DNA of 64,000 nt from Symsagittifera roscoffensis (lineage: Eukaryota > Xenacoelomorpha > Acoela > Convolutidae). Below the pieces are notes generated by a model. That model was not told the origin of the DNA. It was given only the letters and a program-made list of their open reading frames with translations, and did no database searches. Positions within the stretch are counted from its first letter, which is position 1. Each line of letters starts with the position of its first letter. The stretch lies in NCBI RefSeq assembly GCF_963678635.1, contig NC_087070.1, positions 23,932,933 through 23,996,932 on the forward strand. The letters are read 5' to 3'. Shown in pieces: positions 43,839-54,339 of the stretch. The translations under genes and the position numbers were made by a program.

Positions 43839-45310
43839 AATTTACCACGTGAAAGATAGAAATTTATCATACAAAAAAAATCAGACCCAAAAAGATTAAT
43901 ATAATATATCTTTCTCGTTGTAAACTTTTGCCGGGGCAGAGCATTTTACAAAAATTGGATGAAATTTGTTGGGAAAACTCAGAGACCCTAAAGGACTTTA
44001 AAAAAGATTGATGACAAAGTGAAAGTGATGAAAGAGAACTGACATTTATTGTAGCCAGAAATATGCTTAGTTAAAAAAACATGCTGTGGTAAATTGAGAA
44101 CTGGATTAAAAAAATTGATTGGTCAAAATTTTCAACATATGGTCGGACAAAATTGCCTATTTATATCTTCGGTCCGATGAAAAAGCCATGCAGTTTTAAT
44201 TGGACGTATTTCAGTTGTTTTTGAAAACTTAAAATCTTATTCTATCAAGAAAGCAATTTGCGCTTCCTTAATTCTATCTGAAGAGAACTAATATGCATCT
44301 GTCTTATGATCGTGGGATAGTTATGTGAAAAAAGATAAAAAGATGAAATAACGCATAAAATAATCAATTTAATGAATCTGTCATCTTTTCTCCAGAAAAC
44401 CTGGAGAATAAACGATTAAGATGGATATAAAAGTTACCAACCCTGAAGCGCTGTCAAGAGTCCCCTGATATCCCATGGAGCGGAATAATTAACTAGTTAT
44501 AGAAAATCCCCTATTGTCAATTTTCGCCGGATTACCTGAGGGAATGTAATAAAAATTGAAACAAGTATTTAATAGATTCTTTAGAGAAAAAAACTAATCT
44601 GTGATATATTAGTTTATCATTCTTTACTCTAAATTGAGACTTAGTTTTGCCGAGTCTTACCATCTGAAGTTTACCATCCAAAACAAAAATTTTTTCTGAC
44701 TTTTCTCGATAAAAACATGTTTGCAAGTAGAACTTAAAAAGAATTTGAATTTTTTTGAAACCTACCATAGAAAACTTATGATCCAAAAACTTTTTTTGAT
44801 TTTTCAATAGAAAATTGTGTTTTCAATTGAAACTTGTAAAAAAAATTAAAGAAGTTTATTAAAATCTACCATCTGAAACACAGAAAATCCAATTGTTTTG
44901 TTTGAAAATTGGAGAGGAGATTTAAGAAAAGAAGCGTACTGCCAATTTAATCAACAATTTTTTCATTTCGAATAGTTAACTCAGATTGAGTGGTCGATCA
45001 AAGCAATGGAAGATCTTAAAAAACAAAAAAAGGAAGACAATGAACATCTTTCTGATTACTGTTTTGAATTTGATACAAGTGCAAAATCTAGATTTTTCAC
45101 AATACTTTTTAACCAATTATACAATATATGTTTTGGTAATTTTTTTCTACTGGTTAGAAATAGAACAAATCACAAAAAAATTTTGATCGAGAAATCAAAA
45201 TTTAATTGCGTATCGAAAAACGGTGTAGACTACACATGAAATCATTTTGGTGTCGATTGTGAATGATATTTATGTTAAAAAAAATCAAAAAAAAGAATTT
45301 AGAAGTTTCT
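43839..45310 (+). repeat. 1.5-kb tandem amplification, copy 3
   Basis: More diverged than copies 1 and 2 (for example near 44040 and 44530) and joined at its end to a standard U boundary (GTTTTGCTCTGATCTAAAAG, about 45320). Confidence 0.85.
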
Positions 45311-45368
45311 TAAAGATAGTTTTGCTCTGATCTAAAAGCAATTTAAATTTGGTGAATGATTCATTCTG

Positions 45369-45420
45369 ATTGGTTAATACCGCAAATATTACTTATGATG
45401 GAATGCTCATTTCTGATTGG
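45369..45420 (+). promoter_or_regulatory. Paired CCAAT boxes upstream of a zinc-finger copy, right arm
   Basis: ATTGG at 45369 and 45416 (47 bp apart), preceded by an AGAAGTTTCTTAAA site near 45301. The zinc-finger copy starts about 250 bp downstream. Confidence 0.5.
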
Positions 45421-45659
45421 TTGATATCAAAAATTTTGAAAATTCTAAGGTTAGATTGGAGGATTTTCTTTTAAGCTCGGTTAGACAGGGTAATATTCAT
45501 TTTGGTTTTCTTTCACATCAAAAACATTTGCTGAAGAAGTTTACCTAACTGCTTTTAGTCACTTCTATTGTTTTTGAGGCTATTCAACACTTTTTTTTCT
45601 GAAAGTTTCAAAAATTTTAAATCTCCCATTTATTCTCAAGTTCTTTCTTTACTTATTGA

Positions 45660-45900
45660 GATATCGTAACCGATTAGAAACGAAAGAGTCTTGATTGTCT
45701 TGATTGTGGCAGAGACTAACACATAGAAATGCGTCAAGACATCATAGAACCTGTGGTGTTTTGAAATGTTAGAACTGTAACTTTTCTAAGATATAGCAGC
45801 CAGGAACTCACTAATCATGTAATGTAAAAGCATTCTACTCGTCAACATAATATTAAATATTGTGATCAACAGTCTCCAAACGCACTCCAAGAGAATGTAA
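45660..45900 (+). pseudogene. C2HC zinc-finger remnant, R3 copy
   Basis: Segments of finger 1 (CLDCG, then AMRQDIIEPVVF-type shifted reading) and finger 2 (NCNF...SQEL) are present but frame-shifted. The exon end reads CTCCAAGAGAAT|GTAAAAT, a weakened version of the common donor. Confidence 0.5.
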
Positions 45901-48829
45901 AATTAATATTTTCTAATTAAAAACGTAGGAGAATTTACTAAGGTTTACAGTTTTTTACTGAATGTGAAAAGTATTCACAAAAAACTTGAAAAAAACTGGA
46001 TTAAAAACATACAGTTTTAGTTTTCACAGTTTTTGATCTTTCATCTCTCTTCTTTTTGTTCAAATACTGTGATTGATGATAAAACCAGCATTATCGAGCT
46101 TAATTTGTCGTGAAACTTTCAATGGGAATCGATCCAAAAATCTTTAATCTACAGTAAAAACTCCATTGGTTGCAAGTAAGCGAAGACTTGTTGCAAAAGT
46201 TTTGTAGAAAGATTGCCTGACATATGCAAGTGAGTGGTTAAGTATATGTTAAAATTGTAAACAACCACATATACACATAAAACATCCACTAAGTGAAAGG
46301 TTTTGACTCGTTAATATTTTAAGTTTTTCTTGTTTAGTGTTCATAGAGTAGTGCGTTACTAAGCAGATAGTGGTTATTTTTGTAAGAATTCTGGTTTTCT
46401 TCTGGTTCACGAAAGAAATTGATAACTGACCTAGAAAAGATGAAAAAATGTATGTTTTTGCTAAACTTTGAAAATTTCATGATAATAATATACATCATTC
46501 TCAACCAAATCTTTGCTTCAAAAAGGAAATCAGATTTGAAACAGCAAGATACATTTATCAGGATGAGAAAATGATTTATGGTTTTAGGATTTTTGGTAAA
46601 AATTTTACTTCGAGTTATTGAACGTTCGTTGAAATGATACATGTTCTCATCTAAATTTCAATTTTCAAGTAAAATTTTGGTCAATGTGGAGAAAACTGAA
46701 AGATAGAATATTAACCAGAGACTCAGAAAGTACTAAATTGAGATAGAAAGTGGTTTTAATTCATTAGTGATTTTGAAATAACTTTACTAAAATTTGGATT
46801 AAAAAGTTTGGCTTATTATAAAAAAGCTCAAAGATTAATGTTTATGTGTAATATTTTGAAAAATTTGAGTATTAGGTAAACTTATATGAAAAATCAGATG
46901 TTTTGAGATTAATTCTTGTGAAGTGAACCCAACTCCTATTTTTGACAATGATACATGAAGCAAAAATCAAACACTCGCTTTCAAGATCTATATTTCATAA
47001 TTTTGGATTAAAAAAACAACTTTGAAGAAAATAGGATGCAGCTTGCTGAAATATTCTTATCAAATTAAAACTTTATCAGAATCAGGTTTTGATCAAATGA
47101 AATTTATTATGAAAAGATTAAATTAGACAAAAAATAAAGGTTTTGCTTTAGTTGGCTTCAATTTTTTCAATTAGAAATTTGGGTAGAGCTATACGTAAAA
47201 ACTCACCTTTGATTTCTCAATTTTACATAGGTCTTCGAATGGGTTATTTAGCACAAACTCTTTCTCACTTGATTTTTTTGAAAAAATTTCCGACAAAAAT
47301 CAAGAATAAAAATCATCTTACTAATTATTTTGAAAAAAAAGTGATAGTTATTGATCATTAAAGTTCTATTTTCGCTTGAATAATTTACTTTAGCAACTCA
47401 AAAAGGTAACCTTAAGGAAAAAATGTACGAAATACATGGCAAGAACTGGATGTTATTAGATCTATTTGTATCTCTTCGAGCAAACTGTTTGTTCAATCGA
47501 TACTATTTTCCTTCTAAATTCCCCAGTTTTGAATAAAATTTGTTAGAAAATGAGTTCAATAGCGAAAACATGTATTATGTAGAAAGCAAAATCAACCTTG
47601 AAGCAGAGATCAATTGAACGGAAAAAAAATAAAAAGTATGTTGTAAAAACAACAGAGACATAATCAACTGTAATTTAATTTTTTTGTTAACTTTCATCCA
47701 ATATCTAAAAATTTTCTTAGAAAAAAAATAAAATCCCATTTTAAGTCAATCTTTTTACATATTTAGGTTAATCTTTTCGAATTTTTTTTAGCAGTTTCAC
47801 AAAATGCATCTTGTCAACTAACTTTTTGGAGAAATAGACAGATAATTTCGATGGAATCTGGATGTTATAGTCCCAAATTTAATAAAAAAAGATAGAAAAG
47901 ATAAATTTACGAAAGTTGTAACCAATTTCTGGTAAATTTTGTAATCTTCTTAAAAATTTACTCTGTGAAAGATAGAAATTTATCATACAAAAATCAGACA
48001 CAAAAAGATTGTTATAGTATATCTTTTTCAGTGTAAACTTTCACCGAGGCAGAGCAATTCACAAATTTGGATAATAATTTTTGGGAAAATTCAGAAATTC
48101 AAAAGAATTTTAAAAAAAACTGATGACAAAAACATGAAAGAGAACTGACATTTTTTGTAGCCAGAAATATGATAAGTTAAATAAACATGCTGAGGTAAAA
48201 ATGAGAACTGGATAAAAAAATTCGATTGGTCGAAACTTTTAACATATAATCGAACAAAATTGCCTATTTATATCTTCGGTCCAATGAAAAAGCCATGCAG
48301 TTTTAATTGGATGTATTTCAGTTGTTTTTGAAAACTTAAAATTTTATTCTATCAAGAAAGCAATTGGCGCTTCATTAATTCTATGTGAAGAGAACTAAAA
48401 TGCATATGTCTTATGATCGTGGGATAGTTATGTGAAAAAAGATGAAATAACTCATAAAACAATTATTTTAATGAATCTGTCATATCTCCTCCAGAAAACC
48501 TGGTGAAAAAATGATTAAGTGGAATATAAAAATTATCAACCGTAGAGAGCTTTCAAGAGTCCTCTGATATCCCGTGGAGCGGAGTAATTAACAAGTCTAA
48601 AGGGAGATTTATTGTGCCAAAATTTTCCATCTGAAATTTACCATCAAAAACATTTTTTTTTCACGGTTTTTCTAGATTAAAAAATGTAAAAATTGAAAAG
48701 ATTTTTTGAAAATTTTTTCAAAACTTACCATACAGAAGCGTTTCAAAACAGATTCATCAGTCAGGAGTCGTGTCAAGACAAATTTTCTAAATAGATGACC
48801 TCCGTTTACTGATTCTTTACTTATAAAAA

Positions 48830-49988
48830 GAATGAACGGATCGCTTTTTGGCTATGTGCAATGAGAATTATTAATTCCCGACGAGTTTAAACCAGTTTTT
48901 TCCAATTTTCCTCAAATATTCAAAAATTTTGACGCCTGCCGTAACAATATTGGAGAATACATGAAAAACTATGTTGCAGAGAATGATTTGCTGAAAAATC
49001 TACAACGAATTTTGATTTCCTGTTTTAAATTAGAAATTGAAACAATCATCACACCCCTTCTCAAACTCTTAGCTTCAAAATTTATCGGTTTCTTGAGTAA
49101 AAACCTCGGAAATGTTTCAACAACTTTGTTCAATCTGTTGTTGTTGCTGGACGAGAAGGAGACGAGAATCCACATTCTGGAATTGTTGCTGGGACGATGA
49201 AGATTCTCGGTAACAGCTCGTACGGTTATCAAATTATGGACAAAACCAGACACACAAAAACCAATTATCTCGGCAATGAGAAGACACAAAGAAAAAAATG
49301 AGAATTTTTACAAGCGATTGAAAGTTGTGAAAAAAAAACTTATAAGAATTAAAACTATTGAAGTCAATAATTGAACATGGAGAACGAATTTTAGGAGGCT
49401 ACTTCATTCTTCAACATGCTAAAGTTAGAGTAATGAAGATATACAACAGTTTCTTACCAAGAATTGCGATCCGATTAAGTTCGAGGGATTAGAGATGAAC
49501 ACTGACTCTTTGTATCCAGCATTAGCAGAAGATAACCTGAACGATTGTATTTTACCTGAGAAGAAAGCTCAGTAGACAAAAAAGCGATTGTAGAGACTAC
49601 TTTATAACTAATGCAAAGAAGAATTTTTTCCACGTACATGTTGCGCTGTTCACAAAAAAAAACATGACAAACTGACAAACAAGAAACTGGTTTAGTCAAA
49701 GAAAAATTTCGCTGTAGAGATTTGTTGTGCCTGTGAGAGCGACCAAATTAAATTTTGTTGCAAAGAACTCAACAAAAGAACGCTAGAAGATACTGGGGAT
49801 GGACCAATGTCCAAATAAAGACGACTATTTGATGAAGCTGCAATTTTGAAGTCGCTGAATCGCGGATGCAAAACCTCCATTCATTTAGTCGGAACATATG
49901 AAGAAACTGAAGAAGGACTCAGGTACTTTTACCCGAAAAAGGAAGTATTTATTAATGGAATACATACTATGCCTTTGAGTTTGTAAAT
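48830..49988 (+). pseudogene. Polinton-type DNA polymerase B (PolB), fossil, right end
   Basis: Plus-strand blocks in the order expected for the palm and C-terminal third of Polinton PolB: SLFGYVQ and IPDEFKPVFSNFP (48850-48920), IGEYMKNYVAENDLL (48953-48996), LGNSSYGYQIMDKTRHTK (about 49192-49260), FILQHAKVRVMKIYNSFL (about 49405-49455), a palm block around 49497-49550 (SLYPALAED), a Cys-rich block and FYPKKEVFINGIHTMPLSL at the end. It is broken in roughly five or more places and lacks the N-terminal part. It faces outward from the palindrome, as does the left fossil, but is better preserved. Confidence 0.88.
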
Positions 49989-50220
49989 TTAACTTGCAAA
50001 CTGTAGTGAAACTTTATACGCTGGAATGACTATACGTTATTTCATTTTTTACCTGTAATAAAAACAAATAACAGTAATTTTTTTTCTGAGAAACTTTGAA
50101 GATTCAGATAGGTTTCAGCATAGTTTGAGACGCTTTCAATAAAAACTCAAAAAGGGTTAGAACAATTTTAAAATCATATATTAAAACACTGAGAAATCTA
50201 ATCCTATCGTATTGGTGTAG

Positions 50221-50383
50221 AGGATCTTAAAACATCGTAAGATCGGGCGCCGAAAAAAGCATCCGAAACATACCATCTTATCATCTGAAACTATGAAACC
50301 TATTATCTTAAAACATGGGAAATCTATAACATAGGGTGCTGACCGGATACAAATGAGCCTATGTTAATACATAGGGGTCAGCA
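50221..50383 (-). repeat. Dispersed repeat F, copy 3 (inverted)
   Basis: Reverse complement of the left F copies. In minus orientation it begins GGGTGCTGACCCCTATG and contains two nested dyads: GGGTGCTGACC / GGTCAGCACCC (11 bp) and CCTATGT-ATTA-ACATAGG (7 bp). It lies about 230 bp beyond the PolB stop. Confidence 0.8.
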
Positions 50384-50405
50384 CCCACCCCAGCCCCCCG
50401 CCCCC
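50384..50405 (-). other. G-quadruplex-type tract at the edge of F
   Basis: The plus strand has C3-A-C4-AG-C6-G-C5, so the minus strand fits the four-G-run quadruplex pattern with loops of 1-2 nt. It is a striking exception in this AT-rich window. The left F copy keeps only a GGGGG remnant near 5732. Confidence 0.7.
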
Positions 50406-51489
50406 TGATCGCCTCCCTTATATACTACAATTCAAAATAAGTACATCGTACCTGGAAAAAAGGAAGATCTAAAATGTCCAAGAAAAGTACTATCAAAATT
50501 GATACTTACTTTGAATTCTCAAAAAAAAACTAAAAAACTTCGATGAAATAAACAATGTATAGAGCGATTGCTGTCAACGTTGAAAAAAACGTATGAAATG
50601 AGTTTTGGATGACGTTGCCTAGGGAAAATAAATCAACCAGAAGTGAGTATTTTTTTAATAAAACTGTTTGTTTGAAATCAACGAGATGTTTCAGAGTCCA
50701 GAAATTTTAACAAATGATTTTTCTATTATTTTTATCATTTCGTAAAACTAAAAGTAAATTTTTTCAATTGTTTTTCTTGTTAATGCAACAGATATTGCCT
50801 TTTTCCTGTTTTTATATTTCACTGGAACATTCTATTGTATAAAATAGCATAAAGGTCCGACTAAGTAAAGTTCTTTCTCAAGCAATTATTGGGTATCAAA
50901 AGTTTTAACTTACTGCAGAATCACAAGTGACAATGAAACAATTTTTTTTATCTCCTAGGTAATTCCCAAGTTTCTAAAAATTTCACGGCAAGTTCTTTGC
51001 TCCTTCTCGTTTCATCAAGATTTTCATAGCTCAAGTTCCTGCAAGACTACGTTCAGAATAGGATTTTGAGAGATTTACTTTGAAAATCTCATCAACTTTG
51101 AGCTATTCGTTCAATATTTCATCAAAACCAAAGAGTTTGACTATCTGCTCAAAAAGCAGCAATTTTCAATTGATTATTTACAAAATGTCAACTGACTTGA
51201 TGAAAAAAAATGCAGAGATGCCACCTGTTGTGTTTTTTCCCCTCTGATATTTATATCGGTAAAATTTAAATTTTAAATCGAAGAGCATGTTGTCATTTGT
51301 TTTTGTCTTTTTGTCTTGGAAGGTTTAAGACCTGAAAAATTTAATTTTTCATTGATTGGATACGACAACGAGAAAGAAGACTCTTGAATAGGTGTTAGAT
51401 TTTAAATATGTTGGATTGTTAAAAGCGTTTCAACTGGACTAAAATTGACTTTGACAATTTTTTATTTAAAAATTTTCTTATCATAACAA
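50406..51489. other. No gene recognised
   Basis: AT-rich sequence between F and the older module copy. 50826-50910 resembles 41-125 in the same orientation. No convincing frame or structured element otherwise. Confidence 0.5.
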
Positions 51490-51630
51490 TGAATTTAATT
51501 GAGAAAACTGATCCGATAATCTGGATTGATGAATACTTCTCGGCACAGCTATGAAGGTGTCTTTTGAATTAATTAGGCAATAAAAAAGTGTATGCAAAGA
51601 CAAAAAAATGACTTTTCATAGTTCATTAAT

Positions 51631-51737
51631 TTCTGGAATCTTCTAAAAGTTAGAATCTGCACCATAGCTCTTAAACAAGTGGTTACACATGAACTACTAG
51701 ATTTTTCTGAAAATTCTAATTTTTAGGAATGTCCAAT
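51631..51737 (+). promoter_or_regulatory. HSE plus CCAAT, older module copy
   Basis: Perfect TTCnnGAAnnTTC (51631-51643) followed 90 bp later by CCAAT (51733). Surrounding sequence is heavily changed compared with 33046-33178, yet the element survives in another phase. No TATA-like site is clear. Confidence 0.4.
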
Positions 51738-53739
51738 AAAAAAACAATCAACCAGAAATCTAGAACAAATGGATTTTTTTGATGAAGTAAAAAGTCGATT
51801 TCACACCTAAGGTTACTTTTTTAAAGCAAAAAAAAGATGTTCAATCAAGGCTGTGGTTAGTTTTAGTGGTATTCAAGAAAATTTTTTCAGATAGTTTTCA
51901 ATTTCAGCTTCAGGTTAACAGAAGTTGTTATTCTACAAAACTTCAAATAAACAAACAAAAATAATCTCTTTTCTACTGACTAAACTGTTGAATAATTTTT
52001 GATTTCGTTTTGATAGTTTTTTTAAGTTTTTAGAGACTTTAAGAAGAAGCTATTGAAATTTTAGCTGGTAATAAGAAACACCTGAAATTTTTTTTTGTTC
52101 TATTTGAAAACCGTCCACACCTCAGTTCGTTCCCATTGAATCAGAAACTTGAATAAAAACCTTAGAAGAAATGAGAAGATATCCTAACAGTTGATGCCAA
52201 TCATAATTGAACGGGTCAGTGACTGATTTCAATTTGAAATTCCAGCATTGAAACTATCAAGATTCTCAAATTTAGAAAAAAAAATCTACCATTCTAGGGA
52301 GAAAATTAGTGTAGGATTGCGGAATGAAGAGAACGTGATTGAAACAATATAGAAAAGAAGCAGATCTGTCCAATTCAAATTCGAGAAAACATACAGATTT
52401 TCATATGATTGAAAACGAAAAAAATTTGAAGGAACTGGTGATCTGGTGTCCGGAAAATTTTTGTATTAGCTTACAAGCGAACGTTTCTTACAAATGAGGT
52501 TTTGATAAGAAAAAGTTGAGTTTGACATCTTCGATTGGGGCTCGAAGAGGTGTTTCAGAATTTAAAAATTTTTCGGCATGATTAGCGAAAGTTGAAACAT
52601 TTTGTGAAAGGAGGTACAACAAAGAGAAAAACTGATTCAGCAGGATATTTTATGTCTGCTGAGAAGAAAACATATTGTGGCACATGAAAAAAAAAGTGAC
52701 AACGAACTCGAAAAATAACTCAATATTTGTTTCAAATAAGTTTCTCAATCTACAAACTCACTCATTAGAATTTCCCATTTGTTTGTAAATTGGATTTGCT
52801 TCTCATTTCATTTAAGTTTTTCCGAAGCAAAGCTTAGTTTTTGAATACTTTCCGGTGCAAACTATTAAGAGAACATTTAAAGACAGTTGATTGCTTACAA
52901 CACTGGACATGGATTGAGTGCTCATAATTAGATATTATACAATTGGAAAATCCTATGATGTAAAAACTGAAGACACGGAAATTCACAAAATTTTGCATGA
53001 ATCAATACAAATGATTTTGAAATTCCTTACACAAAAATTTTTCAACAATCTAGAAAGTTTTGATAAAAAATTTAATTTCTGTTGATTCTTCATTCTGTTA
53101 GCTAGTAGCAAAAATGATGAAATTTTATCAAAAAGAAGGAAAGCTTTTTTTTGCTGATATCAAAACGGATAAAATTTGCACCAGAAAAAATTGTTGTTAT
53201 CAAATTTTTGAAAAATCCATACTAAAAAAGGCCATTTTTGATTGGTTGTTGTCAGAATTCTCGAAACTTCCTTCACAATTAAGGCTTGTTTGTGATATGT
53301 TGATGTTACAAGTTTTGCAAGTTTTTTCATAACTAAAGCTTGATTCTGAATCTTGATGGCAAAAATTTGATATAAAAAGGATCAGTTTTCATAAGTTAAT
53401 AACAAAGCTTTGTCAAGTTCCATGATAATGATAGGTAAAGCTTGGTTCTGAATGGTTGATTTCGAAACTAATAAAAGATCTATCATAAGTAAGTTCGATT
53501 CTGAATGATTGATATCAAAACATCTGATAAATCTTTGACAAAGAGAGCTACCTTCTGCTTGAAAATTTTTTATTTCAGCTGCTTCAAATAGGATAAATCT
53601 CTGGAGAAAAATTTTTTCATGTAAAAAAATCCTTTGGTGAAGAAATTTGCATAAATGTTTCATTTTTAGTTTTGTTAGTTTTTTGAGATTGTTCAGAATT
53701 AGTAAAAACCTCCGGCTAAAATTTTGCTACTTTCTAAAT

Positions 53740-54005
53740 CCCCATTCTCTCTGGAGTTTTTTCTCAATTTAGAAAGGAAAAAGCTGTATGTCTTGACTAA
53801 AATAGTAATTACATACGTCATATTGCACCAAAACGTTGTAAAATCTGTGGAATCAAAGCGCTCAAACTGTAATTTTCAAACTTATAGCAGCGAGGAACTG
53901 AAAAATCATTTCGAGAAGAAACCTTCTTCCTGTCAAAACAATTTGTTTCTCAAGGTGATGAAAAACACGCTCAGAAGCTTCCAAGTACAATTCGCGAGAA
54001 GGTAA
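53740..54005 (+). pseudogene. C2HC zinc-finger remnant, older copy
   Basis: The 93-residue frame (53724-54005) has CNFQTYSSEELKNHFEKK and PSSCQNN, matching finger 2 of the family. Finger 1 (CLD near 53793, then ICGIK near 53850) is in other frames. The exon ends GCGAGAAG|GTAAAC, again a donor. Confidence 0.5.
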
Positions 54006-54335
54006 ACTTAAAAATGTTTATATTCAAAACATAGTAAGCAATCGAGAAATTACTACTTTTCGACAATTTTTTTTTCTTGCCAAAATTATTCAAGGTAATG
54101 GAAAACACGCCCAGATGCCTCCAAACACATTCTAAGAAAAGATACATATAAATTTTTATTTTAGGATAAATCAAAATTAGATACTTGCCAACATTATTCA
54201 AGGTAATTTTACTTGCCACAATTATTCAAGGTGATGGAAAACGCGCCCAGCTGCCTCCAAACACATTCATTCTCAGAAAAGATACATTAAAATTTATTCT
54301 GAGACAAAGCAAAATAAGATAATTGCAATTTTGAT
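53945..54335 (+). repeat. Three tandem copies of the zinc-finger exon end
   Basis: Segments beginning TATTCAAGGT(A/G)ATGGAAAAC and running through CCTCCAAACACATTC to GAAAAGATACAT occur at about 53950 (diverged), 54090 and 54225. They duplicate the end of the zinc-finger exon with its donor region. Confidence 0.75.
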
Positions 54336-54339
54336 TTAA

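Larger units (their letters stand above)
45311..48750 (+). repeat. U-type unit, right arm (R3)
   Basis: Full-length U unit in plus orientation: CCAAT pair (45369/45416), zinc-finger copy (45660-45900), AT-rich spacer, GC-richer block (48476-48600, diverged) and an end next to the PolB fossil. It mirrors U1, which adjoins the left PolB fossil. Confidence 0.85.
51490..54030 (+). repeat. Module M, older third copy
   Basis: Same order as 32870-36390 but much more diverged: CTGATCCGA (51510), HSE (51631), AGCTGGTAATAAGA (52063), a CAGTTTGAAATT-like block (52230), the YLYW-type segment (about 52760-52830) and a zinc finger (53740-54005). It lies outside the PolB/F boundary, so the module has spread or been duplicated more than once. 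Confidence 0.7.

Noticed and set aside
1655-50405. Palindrome as simple duplicate assembly of one locus
   Set aside because: The arms differ by abundant substitutions, different tandem amplifications and a minisatellite, which one locus assembled twice would not show; a scaffold misjoin at the gap remains possible and is noted.
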